Shown here: piece by piece, positions 27,980 through 37,799 of the stretch | Position numbering within the stretch: position 1 is the first letter of the stretch | How the letters are laid out: each line of letters starts with the position of its first letter | Assembly (NCBI GenBank): GCA_001464765.1 | Contig: LNDV01000014.1 | Span: 62,001 to 126,000 of the forward strand | Origin: Betaproteobacteria bacterium Ga0077526 | GTDB lineage: Bacteria > Pseudomonadota > Gammaproteobacteria > Burkholderiales > Ga0077523 | DNA length: 64,000 nucleotides | Direction of reading: 5' to 3' | Position numbers and translations under genes: made by a program | The notes under the pieces: model-generated | Told to the model about the DNA's origin: nothing | What the model saw: the letters and a program-made list of their open reading frames with translations, nothing else | Databases searched by the model: none

Positions 27980-28052
27980 CGGCCCGGGCCGGCCGCCCCG
28001 GCTTTGCCCCGGCCCCCGATTCGGGGACAATCGCGGCTGTCACGGAGTTTTC

Positions 28053-29246
28053 ATGATCATCCAGTCGCTGCTCGACACGGACCTGTACAAGTTCTCGATG
28101 ATGCAGGTCGTGCTGCATCAGTTCCCGGGCGCCCAGGCCGAGTACCGTTTCAAGTGCCGCAGTCGCGGCGTGGACCTCTCGCCCTACGTCGACGAGATCC
28201 GCGAGGAAGTGCGCCAGCTCTGTTCGCTGCGCTTCCGCCGCGACGAGCTCGACTATCTGCGCGGCCTGCGCTTCCTCAAGAGCGACTACGTCGACCTGCT
28301 GCGCCTGTTCCAGCTGGACGAGAGCTTCATCGACATCCGCGCCGCGCCCGAGCAGGAAGGCGGCATCGACATCCTCATCCGCGGCCCGTGGCTGCACACG
28401 ATCCTGTTCGAGGTGCCGGTGCTCGCGATCGTGAGCGAGGTGCACTTCCGCAACGCGCACGGTGGGCTGGACACCGCGGAGGGCGTCCGGCGCCTCGCCA
28501 CGAAGATCGGCCTCGTGCGCGCCCACCCCGATCCGGAGTTCCGCATTTCGGACTTTGGCACGCGCCGCCGGTTCTCCCGCGCCTGGCAGCGTCGCGTGAT
28601 CGAGACCCTCGCCCGCGAGATCTCACCGCGCGTCGCCGGCACCAGCAACGTCTACTTCGCGCGCGAGTTCGGCATGATCCCGCTGGGTACCATGGCGCAC
28701 GAGTATCTGCAGGCTTGCCAGGCCGTGGGCCCGCGCCTGCGCGACTCGCAGCGTTTCGCGTTCGACAAATGGGCGGAGGAATACCGCGGTGACCTCGGCA
28801 TCGCGCTCACCGACGTTTGCGGCATGGACGCCTTCCTGCGCGATTTCGATCTGTTCTTCTGCAAGCTGTTCGACGGCGTGCGCCACGATTCCGGCGACCC
28901 TTTCGAATGGGGCGAGAAGATGCTGGCGCACTATCAGCGCATGCGGGTGGATGCACGCAGCAAGACCTTCGTATTCAGCGACAGCCTCAACGTGCCGCTG
29001 TGCATCCAGCTCTACGAGCGCTTCAAAGGCCGCTGCAAGCCGGGCTTCGGCCTGGGGACCAATCTCACCAACGATCTCGGTGTCGATGCCCTGCAGGTCG
29101 TCATCAAGATGACCCGCTGCAACGGCCAGCCCGTGGCGAAGATCAGCGACACTCCCGAGAAGACGATGGACTACGACCCGTCCTACGTCTCGTACCTGCG
29201 GCAGGTGTTCCAGGTGCCGGCGGTGCCGGTCGATCCGGCGTCCTGA
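28053..29246 (+). CDS. pncB: Nicotinate phosphoribosyltransferase
   Basis: This 397-residue enzyme converts nicotinate, PRPP and ATP to nicotinate mononucleotide in NAD salvage. It starts with the family-typical [20 protein letters not shown] and contains [12 protein letters not shown] and [20 protein letters not shown] segments, then the C-terminal phosphate-binding [12 protein letters not shown]. The length matches PncB. A GACAAT -10-like box lies 25 bases upstream. It precedes an exported nuclease gene but the 54-base gap leaves operon status open. Confidence 0.93.
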   Translation: MIIQSLLDTDLYKFSMMQVVLHQFPGAQAEYRFKCRSRGVDLSPYVDEIREEVRQLCSLRFRRDELDYLRGLRFLKSDYVDLLRLFQLDESFIDIRAAPEQEGGIDILIRGPWLHTILFEVPVLAIVSEVHFRNAHGGLDTAEGVRRLATKIGLVRAHPDPEFRISDFGTRRRFSRAWQRRVIETLAREISPRVAGTSNVYFAREFGMIPLGTMAHEYLQACQAVGPRLRDSQRFAFDKWAEEYRGDLGIALTDVCGMDAFLRDFDLFFCKLFDGVRHDSGDPFEWGEKMLAHYQRMRVDARSKTFVFSDSLNVPLCIQLYERFKGRCKPGFGLGTNLTNDLGVDALQVVIKMTRCNGQPVAKISDTPEKTMDYDPSYVSYLRQVFQVPAVPVDPAS

Positions 29247-29300
29247 GCCGCCCGCGCCTTCCCGCGGACACCGCCTTTCCACGCGCACCTTTTCGTCCCC

Positions 29301-29822
29301 ATGATCCGCGCTGTCGGGCTCCTGCTCCTCTGTCTGGTCGCGGCCGGATCGCCAGCCCCGGTTGCGGCGGCCGTGTGGGAGTCCTCGGTCATCCACGTCG
29401 CCGATGGCGACACTCTCACCGTGATCCGCCGCGGCCGCCGGGAGACGATCCGTCTGCTCTACATCGACGCCCCCGAAAGCGACCAGCGCTTCGGGCGGGA
29501 GTCGAGGCGGTCGCTGCAGCAACTGGTGCGGGGGTATCGGGTGCGGGTGGATACCCGCGGGAAGGATCGCTACGGACGCACCCTCGCGGAGATCCGGAGA
29601 CTGCCGGACGGCCTGGAAGTGAACCTCGAACAGGTGCGTCTGGGCCTGGCGTGGGCAAATGCGCGGGGGGCCCAGGCACCCCGCTTCGAGGCGGAGGAAG
29701 CCGCCGCGCGCACCCGGCGGGCGGGACTGTGGCAGGACCCTGCCCCCATCCCGCCGCGCACGTGGCGCCGGCGACCCGAAGCCCGTCAGAGCGGCATGTC
29801 GCAGATCCGCTCGAGAAACTGA
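29301..29822 (+). CDS. Exported thermonuclease (SNase-like)
   Basis: This 173-residue protein has a signal peptide and a staphylococcal-nuclease fold. Active-site segments are VADGDTLTV (calcium-binding Asp), RLLYIDAPES (catalytic Arg region) and GKDRYGRTLAEI. It should cleave DNA or RNA in the periplasm or outside. The last 37 bases overlap the 3' end of the convergent gene at 29786, and its tail after residue 145 is Pro/Arg-rich and poorly conserved in type. Confidence 0.88.
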   Translation: MIRAVGLLLLCLVAAGSPAPVAAAVWESSVIHVADGDTLTVIRRGRRETIRLLYIDAPESDQRFGRESRRSLQQLVRGYRVRVDTRGKDRYGRTLAEIRRLPDGLEVNLEQVRLGLAWANARGAQAPRFEAEEAAARTRRAGLWQDPAPIPPRTWRRRPEARQSGMSQIRSRN

Positions 29823-30196
29823 CTCTCGGCCGAGGCCGCCTCGGGCGTCAGGAAGTCCCAGCCTCCCGGCGCGATCCCGAAGTTCTTCACAACCCGGCTG
29901 GACCCGTCGATCACCGCGACGGCCGACAGGGCAAGCTGCTTGTCGTCGCACTTCGCCAGGTAGCGGACGATCCGGTACGGAGCCTCGTCCTCGGGACGGA
30001 CTTCGGGCTTCTTCCAGCCGACCTTCACGTCGAAGCGGATCATGTCGCCGAACCGCTGCGCCGAATCGCGGTCGAGCTTGGCGGCGTGGGCCTCGGTGAT
30101 GCGGCCGGCGTCCTCGATGGACGCATAGGTGTACTGGGCAAGGGCGGGAAATGCGATGAACAGGCTCGCTGCGCCGATCGCGATCAGGCACTTCAT
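29786..30196 (-). CDS. Exported CNP1-/adhesin E-like small protein
   Basis: This 136-residue protein begins with a signal peptide (MKCLIAIGAASLFIAFPALA). The mature part (QYTYASIEDAGRI, then FDVKVGWKKPEV and RYLAKCDDKQLALSAVAVI) resembles small Gram-negative exported proteins annotated as CNP1-like or surface-adhesin E-like. Two Cys residues (about 82 and 132) may pair. It overlaps the nuclease gene tail to tail by 37 bases. Function unknown. Confidence 0.7.
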   Translation of the reverse strand: MKCLIAIGAASLFIAFPALAQYTYASIEDAGRITEAHAAKLDRDSAQRFGDMIRFDVKVGWKKPEVRPEDEAPYRIVRYLAKCDDKQLALSAVAVIDGSSRVVKNFGIAPGGWDFLTPEAASAESQFLERICDMPL

Positions 30197-30323
30197 GAAT
30201 GTCTCTCCTGGCTGGGGTGGAAGGAATCGATGCTGCCACCCAGTGCCACCCCACCGGTCCGCATCGCCTCGCGGGCTGTGACCGCAGGCTCGCGGAGTCG
30301 TTCCGTGGCCAGAGAGGGTCTGC

Positions 30324-31640
30324 TCAGGGCGCGGACAGCCCGGGAAGCCAGAGGGCGAGGTCCGGGACCAGAACCACCAGGACGAGGATCACAAGCTGCA
30401 GCCCGATGAACGGCCACACGGCCGAGAAGATCTCGTTCAGGGTGATGTCCGGCGGGGCGACCCCCTTGAGATAGAACGCCGCCGGGCCGAACGGCGGCGA
30501 GAGGTAGGAGATCTGCATGTTGAGACAGAACAGCACCCCGAACCAGATGGGGCTGTAGCCCAGCGCGGTCACGATGGGCACGAAGATGGGCATCGTCAGC
30601 AGACAGATGCCCACCCAGTCCATGATGCAGCCGAGCAGCATCAGGATGCCCATCATGACCAGGATGATGCCCAGGGGCGGCAGCGGCAGTCCGGTGATCA
30701 CCTCCCGCACGAAGGTCGGGCCGCCGGCCAGGTTGTAGACCCCGATCATGGCCGTCGCACCGAAAGACAGCCACAGGAGCATCCCGCATGTGGACATGGT
30801 CTGCTGCAGGGAGTCACGAACCACGGGCCAGCGCAGTTCACCGCGGAAGGCCGCGGCAAGCAGCGTTCCCACCACACCCATTGCAGCGGCCTCAGTCACG
30901 GAGGCGATCCCGAAGTAGATGGTGCCCAGCACGAGGGTGATCACCACCATGGGCAGGGCCAGACTCTTCAGCAGCCCGATGCGGGCCCCGAGACTCATGT
31001 TGCGCTCGTCGGGCGGCGCGGGCGGCCCGAGCGTCGGATCGATCCGGCAGCGGACGAAGATGTACACGATGTAGGTGGCCGAGAGGATCAGCCCGGGCAC
31101 CAGATTCGCCGTGAACAGTTCGCCGACCGAAACGTTCACCGTGAGCCCGTAGATCACCAGCACGATGGACGGCGGGATCATCGTGCCGAGCGAGCCGCCC
31201 GCGCAGATGGTGCCGATCGCGAGTTTCCGGTCGTAGCCCAGGCGCAGCATCTGCGGCAGCGCGATGAGACCGAGGAGCACGATCTCGCCGCCGATGATGC
31301 CGGTCATGGCCCCCATCAGGGTAGCGGCGATCATGGTCTGGATACCCAGACCGCCGGGCATGCCGCCGGCCCATACCCGCATCGCGGCGAAGAGATCCTT
31401 CGCCACCCCCGAGCGCTCCATGATCGACGCCATCATGATGAACATCGGCACCGACACGAGGACGTACTCGTTCATGAAGGTGAAGATGCGGCTCGCGACG
31501 AGCTGCAGTCCGTCGGGCCCGAACAGGCCGAGCGTGAAGGTGACGCCGATCAGGCTCGTGACGAAGGCGAGCGGCAGGCCGAGTGCGAGCAGCACGAGCA
31601 TCGAGCCGAACATCACGACCGTGATCCACTCGATGCTCAC
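30324..31640 (-). CDS. dctM: TRAP transporter large permease (DctM)
   Basis: This 438-residue membrane protein has about 12 hydrophobic segments and family-typical stretches (VPMFIMMASIMERSGVAKDL, GGSLGTMIPPSIVLVIYGLT). It is the sodium-symport subunit of a tripartite TRAP importer. The GTG start at 31640 overlaps the DctQ stop as GTGA. It is the last gene of a six-gene series on this strand with two dioxygenases and a lactonase, which suggests that the imported acid is also oxidised by their products. Confidence 0.92.
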   Translation of the reverse strand: MSIEWITVVMFGSMLVLLALGLPLAFVTSLIGVTFTLGLFGPDGLQLVASRIFTFMNEYVLVSVPMFIMMASIMERSGVAKDLFAAMRVWAGGMPGGLGIQTMIAATLMGAMTGIIGGEIVLLGLIALPQMLRLGYDRKLAIGTICAGGSLGTMIPPSIVLVIYGLTVNVSVGELFTANLVPGLILSATYIVYIFVRCRIDPTLGPPAPPDERNMSLGARIGLLKSLALPMVVITLVLGTIYFGIASVTEAAAMGVVGTLLAAAFRGELRWPVVRDSLQQTMSTCGMLLWLSFGATAMIGVYNLAGGPTFVREVITGLPLPPLGIILVMMGILMLLGCIMDWVGICLLTMPIFVPIVTALGYSPIWFGVLFCLNMQISYLSPPFGPAAFYLKGVAPPDITLNEIFSAVWPFIGLQLVILVLVVLVPDLALWLPGLSAP

Positions 31641-32137
31641 CGGTCGTCCCCTCGCAGTGCCGCGATGTCCTGGACCAGATGCACGAACGTCTGCAGGGCG
31701 AGGACGACGCACGCCACCGCGAACAGCGTCTTGAGAAACGGCGGGCTCGGCAGGTTGAGCGCGGTACCAGACGTTTCCATGTCACGCAGCGAAACCGCTG
31801 CCTGGTCGATGGCCGCATAGCTGAGGATCACCAGGCAGACCAGGGTCGCGAAGGTGTTGAACAGGCGGACGAACCGCTGCCAGCGCGCCGGCATCCGCTC
31901 GAAGAAGTACGAGATCGCGATGTGACCCCGGCTCGCGTGCACCAGCGGCCCGCCGATCACGAAGGCAGCGGCAGCAAGCAGGACCGTGATCTCGTGCACC
32001 CAGATCGTGGGCGCCTCGAACACGTAGCGCATCACCACCTCGTACGCGGTGATCGCGACGACCACGAGGAAGACAACACTCGTGTGCCGGCCGATGAACT
32101 GTATCGCCCGGCCGAAGGGATCGGGTCTGGGAGTCAT
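31637..32137 (-). CDS. dctQ: TRAP transporter small permease (DctQ)
   Basis: This 166-residue protein has four hydrophobic segments, as expected for DctQ, with the family-typical YEVVMRYVFEAPTIWVHEIT near the first helix. It forms the membrane core with DctM. The ATG at 32137 is chosen; the frame stays open upstream but that part is antisense to dctP. The gap to dctP is 37 bases. Confidence 0.9.
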   Translation of the reverse strand: MTPRPDPFGRAIQFIGRHTSVVFLVVVAITAYEVVMRYVFEAPTIWVHEITVLLAAAAFVIGGPLVHASRGHIAISYFFERMPARWQRFVRLFNTFATLVCLVILSYAAIDQAAVSLRDMETSGTALNLPSPPFLKTLFAVACVVLALQTFVHLVQDIAALRGDDR

Positions 32138-32174
32138 GGCGCCGAGGGGCTTCACCCGCAGTAGGGCGGGCTCG

Positions 32175-33203
32175 CTATTTGATGAGGGCGAGGTCCCGCA
32201 TGAAGGCGAGCTGCGAATCGAGCACCTTGCGCGCCATCGGACTGCGGCCAGCGTAGGTGTTCCAGACGCCCCGCGCGACTTCGCGGAACTTCTGGCGCTC
32301 CGCCGCGGGCAGATCGAAGGGCTCGAAGCCGAGCTTCCCGGCATCCCGCGCGATCCGCTGGTCATCGATCGCGTGACGCTGCACCATCTCCCGCACAAGG
32401 TCGCGCCCGGCGACCTCGACGATCTGCTTGAGGTCGTCAGGCAGCGCATTCCACTTCTTCAGGTTGACCGCCAGATCGCCCATGGGCATCGAGTGGAATC
32501 CGGGATAGGACGGGTACTTCGCGAGCTTGTGGTAGCCGAGGTCCTGATTCATCGCCAGGGTACCCCAGTCGGAAGCGTCGACCACACCGCGCTCCAGCGC
32601 CGTGTATACCTCGCTGCCCGGCAGATTGACCGGCGATGCACCGAGCGCCTTCCAGATGTCCTGCCCCATGCCCACCGGCGCGCGCACCTTCATGCCCTTG
32701 AAGTCGGCGAGCGTGCGCACAGGCTTCTTGGACAGCACGGACTCCGTGCCGTACCAGACACCGGTGACGAAGAACGCGTTGTACTTGCGGTAGAGCTCGC
32801 GCGCGAGGTCCTTGCCGCCGCCGTACTCGAGCCACTGCTGCGCCTGCATGGGGTTGTCCCAGCCGCCCTGCAGGTCGCCGAGCAGCGAGAACGCCGCGTC
32901 CTTGGTCGTGAAGTAGGCCGTGCCGCCCTGCTGCGCGTCGATCACGCCGGCCTGAAGCGCATCGAGGCTCTCGGTCGGGGCCACGACGGAACCTCCCGGG
33001 AGCACCTCGATCACGAGGCGACCGCCGCTCATCGCCTTCACACGCTCGGCGAACTGCTCGTTCAGTTTCTGGGGCAGCGTGCCCGCGGCCCACAGCGTGA
33101 GCAACTTCCACTTGATGGGCGTCTGCGCCCAAGCGCCCAGCGGCGCACACAAAGGGACGCAGAGCAGTGCGGCGACGAACGCACGAATCGACAGGGCTTG
33201 CAT
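32175..33203 (-). CDS. dctP: TRAP transporter solute-binding protein (DctP)
   Basis: This 342-residue periplasmic protein has a signal peptide ending in GAWAQ and the DctP fold. The conserved Arg that binds a substrate carboxylate is likely in FKGMKVRAPVGMG, about residue 165. Fragments GGSVVAPTESLDALQAGVID and YTALERGVVDASDWG are typical of the group that includes monocarboxylate/2-oxo acid binders. It is encoded just before dctQ and dctM. The ligand cannot be named, but the surrounding genes point to an organic acid. Confidence 0.92.
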   Translation of the reverse strand: MQALSIRAFVAALLCVPLCAPLGAWAQTPIKWKLLTLWAAGTLPQKLNEQFAERVKAMSGGRLVIEVLPGGSVVAPTESLDALQAGVIDAQQGGTAYFTTKDAAFSLLGDLQGGWDNPMQAQQWLEYGGGKDLARELYRKYNAFFVTGVWYGTESVLSKKPVRTLADFKGMKVRAPVGMGQDIWKALGASPVNLPGSEVYTALERGVVDASDWGTLAMNQDLGYHKLAKYPSYPGFHSMPMGDLAVNLKKWNALPDDLKQIVEVAGRDLVREMVQRHAIDDQRIARDAGKLGFEPFDLPAAERQKFREVARGVWNTYAGRSPMARKVLDSQLAFMRDLALIK

Positions 33204-33298
33204 CCACTCCTCCCAGAATGGTGACTGGCGGCTGCGCCGCTCGACAACTTGTCTCCGACCCGCGCGAACCCGGCAGACCGACAGGGCGTCAACGGCCG

Positions 33299-34177
33299 TC
33301 AGGCCGGCTTGCGATCCGTACCGCGGTAGAGGATCCGGATCGCTTCTTCGGTAATGCTCTTGTGCACCGCGCGTTCCTGTTCGCCCATGTCCACCTTCGG
33401 ACGCGGCTCGTGCTCGAAATGCCCGAATCGGTCCTCACCGCGCACGAGCATGGCGGAATCGCGATGACCCGCCACCTGCCGCACATATGTGGGCACGTAG
33501 CGTATCGCAAAGCCGATGCGGCGCCGGTCGGATGTGTTGGGATCGGAGCCGTGGACGAGCAGTACGTGATGGAGCGACATCTCACCGGGCTGGAGCACGA
33601 CGTCCACCGCTTTGCCCGGGTCCACTTCGACCTGGACCTCCTGGCCGCGCGTGAGCAGGTTTCCCTCGGCAAAGGTGTCCTTGTGGGGAAGCTGCGCGTC
33701 GAGGTGCGTGCCGGGCATCACCCGCATGCACCCGTTGTCGACCTGCGAATCAGAAAACGCCACCCACGCAGTCACGACATCCGGCTCCGACAGCCCCCAG
33801 TACGTGGCGTCCTGATGCCAGGAGACGAAGGCGGGATCGAGCGCTTCCTTCGTGAAGAAGCTGGAACTCCAACAGAAGAGGTCTGGCCCGAGCACATCCT
33901 CGACAGCATCGAGGATACGCGGGTGGCGCACGATCTCGTCGGCCCACCTGAACAGCAGGTGGGGCTTGTTGCGCATCTGGCCGGTGAGCGGCCCTCCGGT
34001 GGCACGCTCGACCGCTTCGAGCTGGGCACGATAGCTCGCGATTTCCGGCGCGCCGAACACCGGCACCGGAAAATGGAAGCCCACCTCACCGAACCGCGCG
34101 GTCTGCTCCGGACTCAACACCTTGTGCGAGACCGCATTGCGAGCCTGCCACGTCCGCGCTTGCACCACTGTCGCCAT
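33299..34177 (-). CDS. Phytanoyl-CoA dioxygenase (PhyH) family protein 1
   Basis: This 292-residue Fe(II)/2-oxoglutarate dioxygenase has the iron-binding His121-x-Asp123 in WHQDATYW and distal His209 in LVHGSDPN, with an Arg ten residues later for 2-oxoglutarate. PhyH-type enzymes hydroxylate diverse small molecules; the CoA-ester link of the name need not apply. It lies between the TRAP genes and an SMP-30 gene, all on one strand. It is one of three PhyH proteins in the window. Confidence 0.9.
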   Translation of the reverse strand: MATVVQARTWQARNAVSHKVLSPEQTARFGEVGFHFPVPVFGAPEIASYRAQLEAVERATGGPLTGQMRNKPHLLFRWADEIVRHPRILDAVEDVLGPDLFCWSSSFFTKEALDPAFVSWHQDATYWGLSEPDVVTAWVAFSDSQVDNGCMRVMPGTHLDAQLPHKDTFAEGNLLTRGQEVQVEVDPGKAVDVVLQPGEMSLHHVLLVHGSDPNTSDRRRIGFAIRYVPTYVRQVAGHRDSAMLVRGEDRFGHFEHEPRPKVDMGEQERAVHKSITEEAIRILYRGTDRKPA

Positions 34178-34252
34178 ATTCGTTCCCCCACGTCCATCGT
34201 TCGATGCCTGCAGGCCGGCAGTCCGCTTGGGGATTGCCGGCCCACGGCCCGG

Positions 34253-35329
34253 TCAGGGCAGCTGGTACCCCTTCTTCCCGACCTTCAGCCGGTACAGGCT
34301 CTTGCCCGACGTGATGTAGAGCGTCGTGTCCAGGGATCCGCGCCCGAACGCCACGTTGGTAGGCATTTCCTTGCCAGTGGAGATGAAGGCCAGTTCCTTG
34401 CCATCGGGACTGTACACGGCTATCCCCGGGCGGTGCTCGCAGCGCTCTGCCACCCAGAGATTGCCCTCCACGTCGGCAACCAGCCCGTCAGGTCCACTAC
34501 ACGCCGGGTTGCGGTCCTTCGCATAGTCCTTCAACACGCGGCGATTGGAAAGCGAACCGTCCGGCGCACGATCCCACACCTGCAGCAGGTGGTGACCGGA
34601 CAAGGTCTTCTCGCCCTCGCCGAGATTCTCGAAGGCGAACATCCCGTTGTCGTTGCTGACGATGTAGACGCGCTTCTGGTCCGGGGACACGACGATGCCG
34701 TTGCACTTGCCGCAATCGAGGGCGACCCGCTGCACGGTGCCGTCGGGCGCGACCCGATACGCTGCGTAGCCGTCTGCCATCACTGGCTCGTGCCCCAGAT
34801 AGCGGGGATCGGTAAAGTAGATGCCGCCCTGCTCGTCGATGGAGATATCGTTGAGCGCATTGAACGGCTTGCCCCGGTAGTGGCCCGCGACGATCATGCT
34901 GCGGCCGGTCTTCATGTCGATCTTGGCCAGCATCCTCAGGCCGAAGTCCGCGCCCATCGCCACGAGCATGTTGCCGTCCCGGTCGAACTTCGTGCCGTTG
35001 GACATGCCGGAGGGCGACCGGAAGATGGAGGCCTGACCGGTGCGCGGATCGTATCGCCAGATGTGCCCTCCCATGGGCAGCTTTCCGGTCGGATCCTTGC
35101 AGAACTTGGTGAACGTGATGTCACTGAAGTAGACCGTGTTGTCGGGCGCCACGGATACGCCCTCCGAGAAGCAGTCGGCCTCGAACAGCTTCTCGACCTT
35201 GGCCCCGGACACGATCACGGACGGGGACCCGGTCGGTGCGGGAAATCCCGCATCCGTCTGAGCGAGGGCGGTTCCAGCCGCTCCGAACGCCCCCATCAAC
35301 AGGCACAGCCATCGATTGCGTACACGCAT
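34253..35329 (-). CDS. Exported SMP-30/gluconolactonase-like protein
   Basis: This 358-residue protein has a signal peptide (MRVRNRWLCLLMGAFGAAGT) and a six-bladed SMP-30/LRE-like propeller. Segments SEGVSVAPDNTVYFSDI (metal-ligand Glu), NALNDISIDEQGGIYFTD (Asn and Asp ligands) and CSGPDGLVADVEGNLWVAE are typical. It should open a lactone in the periplasm using a divalent metal. The ATG has a GGAGAAC site. It stands between two PhyH genes and is 75 bases before PhyH 1, which suggests a joint pathway. Confidence 0.88.
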   Translation of the reverse strand: MRVRNRWLCLLMGAFGAAGTALAQTDAGFPAPTGSPSVIVSGAKVEKLFEADCFSEGVSVAPDNTVYFSDITFTKFCKDPTGKLPMGGHIWRYDPRTGQASIFRSPSGMSNGTKFDRDGNMLVAMGADFGLRMLAKIDMKTGRSMIVAGHYRGKPFNALNDISIDEQGGIYFTDPRYLGHEPVMADGYAAYRVAPDGTVQRVALDCGKCNGIVVSPDQKRVYIVSNDNGMFAFENLGEGEKTLSGHHLLQVWDRAPDGSLSNRRVLKDYAKDRNPACSGPDGLVADVEGNLWVAERCEHRPGIAVYSPDGKELAFISTGKEMPTNVAFGRGSLDTTLYITSGKSLYRLKVGKKGYQLP

Positions 35330-35509
35330 GAGAGTTCTCCGATCGTGGTGGTTTACAAGCCCTCGGCGTGAGGACCCGCTCTCCCTCCTCACCGGGGCCG
35401 GACGATGGAGCCTCCGGACGCGGCCACTTCGCCTCCGTGCGACGAGGGTCGTCGGAGATCTGCTGTTCTCGTCCCGACCGGCGCACTGGCCGGATCCGGT
35501 TGCGTTCGG

Positions 35510-36391
35510 TCAGACTGTCTCGGTTGCCGCCGTGACAGAGAAGTAACGGCTTGCCGCCGCCGTCTGGTTTTCGTAGATGGAACCCTGGTTGAGTGCGGGG
35601 GGCAGCGGCATGCGCACCGGCACCGAGGTGAGTCGGGGCTCGACAGTCGGCTTGCCGCAGATCATGCGGCCGTCGAATTCCTCGAGATTCGTGAAGTTCA
35701 CGAGCGGCCAGGCGTCCGCCGCCGAGCACTCGTAGAGCAGCAGCTGACGCTGGCGGTCGGAGGTGTTCTGCGCGGACCCGTGCACCAACCGTACGTGATG
35801 GAAGGACATGGACCCCGCCTTGCCCGTGCACGCGACCGCCTTGGAAAAATCGAGCGGCACGGCCGCTGGATTCATCGCCCCGCAGAAACGTCCGTTCGCG
35901 TGATGGTCGTAGGTGGGACCGCGGTGGGTGCCCGGCAGCACCAGCATTGGCCCGTTTTCCATCGCGACGTCGTCGAGCATCACACCGATCGCGAGGATGT
36001 CGTCGTTCGTGTGGGGGTAGAAGGCCCAATCCTGATGCCACTCCACCGGCGAGCCGTAGCCCGCGGACTTGGTGTTGAGCTTGGAACCGTGCAGTCGCAC
36101 GTTCGGCCCGAGCAGCTTGGTCAGGATGCCCTGCAGCGCCGGGAGACGCAGAACGTCCTGGAAGACCGGATTTACCTGCGTGGGCTTCTTGATGCGACGC
36201 ACACGGGGACGTTCCGGCGTGTGCGAGGGCTCGAAGTCGTAGATATCGGTGTGGGTCGCGACGCCCTTCGCGCCCGCGAGAATCTCGGAGACGATTGTCT
36301 TGATGCGGGACAGCATCGCAGCATCGAGCACGTTGTCGACGACGACGTAGCCGTTGTCGCGATAGAACTGCACCTGGGTTTCGGTGATCAT
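35510..36391 (-). CDS. Phytanoyl-CoA dioxygenase (PhyH) family protein 2
   Basis: This 293-residue dioxygenase has His119-x-Asp121 in WHQDWAFYPH, distal His204 in LVHGSAQN and Arg213. It differs strongly from PhyH 1 outside the metal sites, so the two are not recent duplicates. The ATG at 36391 follows a GGAGGGG site; ATG 36421 is the alternative. It is the first gene of the series and faces the secreted cyclase gene across a 246-base intergenic region. Confidence 0.9.
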   Translation of the reverse strand: MITETQVQFYRDNGYVVVDNVLDAAMLSRIKTIVSEILAGAKGVATHTDIYDFEPSHTPERPRVRRIKKPTQVNPVFQDVLRLPALQGILTKLLGPNVRLHGSKLNTKSAGYGSPVEWHQDWAFYPHTNDDILAIGVMLDDVAMENGPMLVLPGTHRGPTYDHHANGRFCGAMNPAAVPLDFSKAVACTGKAGSMSFHHVRLVHGSAQNTSDRQRQLLLYECSAADAWPLVNFTNLEEFDGRMICGKPTVEPRLTSVPVRMPLPPALNQGSIYENQTAAASRYFSVTAATETV

Positions 36392-36637
36392 CTCCCCTCC
36401 GGATATTGCGTTGCAGCACACATGCCCGATGCGAGCACGCCACTGCAGATTGACAATGACTTTGCACCCCGTCGCTGATCCATGTCAAACATGCGCAACG
36501 CGCTTCGCGAACGCCGGCAGTTGCGCTTGCACCGTACAGTGTTCCATGTAATTCTCGCGGTGGGGGTGTTATTCGGTCGATACCATCGGCAAGGCCCCTT
36601 CTAGATTCATGTCGCAAAAATCTCTGGAGGAGAGAGC

Positions 36638-37735
36638 ATGAAACGCAACATCCTGACTGCCGCCATCGGCAGTGCGCTCCTTGCCTTTGGCATGGGCGCG
36701 AACGCGCAAGTCCTGAAAGGTCCGACCGATGATGCCGCGCTGTCCTGGGCGCCCAGCAAGTGGGGCAAGGACGACCGTGCCGGTTCTGCGAACCACACCA
36801 AGAGCACCGCGAACATCGTTCGCGCTCTGAAGACCATCAAGCAGAACAAGTCGCTCACGATCGGCAAGTTCTACCACAAGGAAGCCCCGGCCTTCGGTCC
36901 CCGCAGCTGGAGCATGTACATTCCCGGCACGCCCACCGGCGGTCCCTTCGGCAAGAACGCCCTCGTGTACCACGACGAACTCGTGATCACGCAGATCGGC
37001 CAGATCCAGACCCAGTTCGACGGTCCCGGCCACATCGGCGTCAATACCTCCAAGGGCCCGATGTTCTACAACGGCGTGATCTCCTGGGACGCCTACGAGC
37101 GCGGTGCCGGCGGGCAGGTGATGGGCATGGGTCCCCTCGGTGTGGAGCATGTGGCCGCAAGCGGCTTCGTGTGCCGCCTGGTGGTGCTCGATGCGGTGGC
37201 CTACCGCAAGTCGCAAGGAAAGCTCTCCGCGTCCGAAGAGATGCTCCCGATCCCGAAGAAGCCGGGTGACATCGGCATCATCACCGCCGACGACATGAAG
37301 GGTATGGTCAAGATGCAAGGCCTCGCCGACATCGGCGCCGGCGACTGCGTCGCGCTTCACACGGGCATGGGCAACACCTGGAGCAACGATCGCTACAAGA
37401 CGATGACGACCGAGCAGCGTGCCGCTGCCCGTGCCGCGTTCGCCCAGGGCGAGCCCGGCTTCGGCATCAGCGCGTGCGACATGATGGGCAAGGCCGACAT
37501 CGCGTTGACCATGGGTGACACCTCCGCCAACGACGCGCAGCCCGGCGGTGAGGTCGAAGGCTTTGCCGTACCCTGCCACACGCACCTGCAGACCCGTCTC
37601 GGCATCTGGAACCTGGAAAACGTGGACACGAAGACCCTGGTCGATGCCAAGGTCTACGAAGGCGCGTTCATCTGGGCCCCGCTGCGGATAATCGGTGCCA
37701 CCGGTTCTCCCGGCAACCCGGTCGTGCTGTACTGA
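36638..37735 (+). CDS. Exported cyclase-family hydrolase
   Basis: This 365-residue protein has a signal peptide (MKRNILTAAIGSALLAFGMG) and a cyclase/kynurenine-formamidase-like domain (PF04199 type). The metal motif appears as QTQFDGPGHIG, with a further His and Glu region in GISACDMMGKADIALTMGDT and PCHTHLQTRLG. Related enzymes hydrolyse amides or lactones or act on cyclic acids. A GGAGGAGAG site precedes the ATG. It diverges from the PhyH/SMP-30/TRAP series and probably acts on the same compound before uptake. A strong terminator follows. Confidence 0.87.
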   Translation: MKRNILTAAIGSALLAFGMGANAQVLKGPTDDAALSWAPSKWGKDDRAGSANHTKSTANIVRALKTIKQNKSLTIGKFYHKEAPAFGPRSWSMYIPGTPTGGPFGKNALVYHDELVITQIGQIQTQFDGPGHIGVNTSKGPMFYNGVISWDAYERGAGGQVMGMGPLGVEHVAASGFVCRLVVLDAVAYRKSQGKLSASEEMLPIPKKPGDIGIITADDMKGMVKMQGLADIGAGDCVALHTGMGNTWSNDRYKTMTTEQRAAARAAFAQGEPGFGISACDMMGKADIALTMGDTSANDAQPGGEVEGFAVPCHTHLQTRLGIWNLENVDTKTLVDAKVYEGAFIWAPLRIIGATGSPGNPVVLY

Positions 37736-37757
37736 TCGGCGCAGTCGCTTCATGAAA

Positions 37758-37783
37758 AACGGCCCTTCGGGGCCGTTTTTTTT
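37758..37783. terminator. Bidirectional Rho-independent terminator
   Basis: An 8-bp stem AACGGCCC/GGGCCGTT with TTCG loop is followed by six more T residues on the plus strand and preceded by A residues, so it can work in both directions. It lies between the convergent cyclase and oligopeptidase genes. Confidence 0.9.
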
Positions 37784-37799
37784 GCACTGCCACCGGCGT

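Noticed and set aside
36422..36637. Palindromic TTGCA motif before the cyclase gene
   Set aside because: TTGCAC occurs but without an inverted partner at six bases, so it does not match the PEP-CTERM palindrome.
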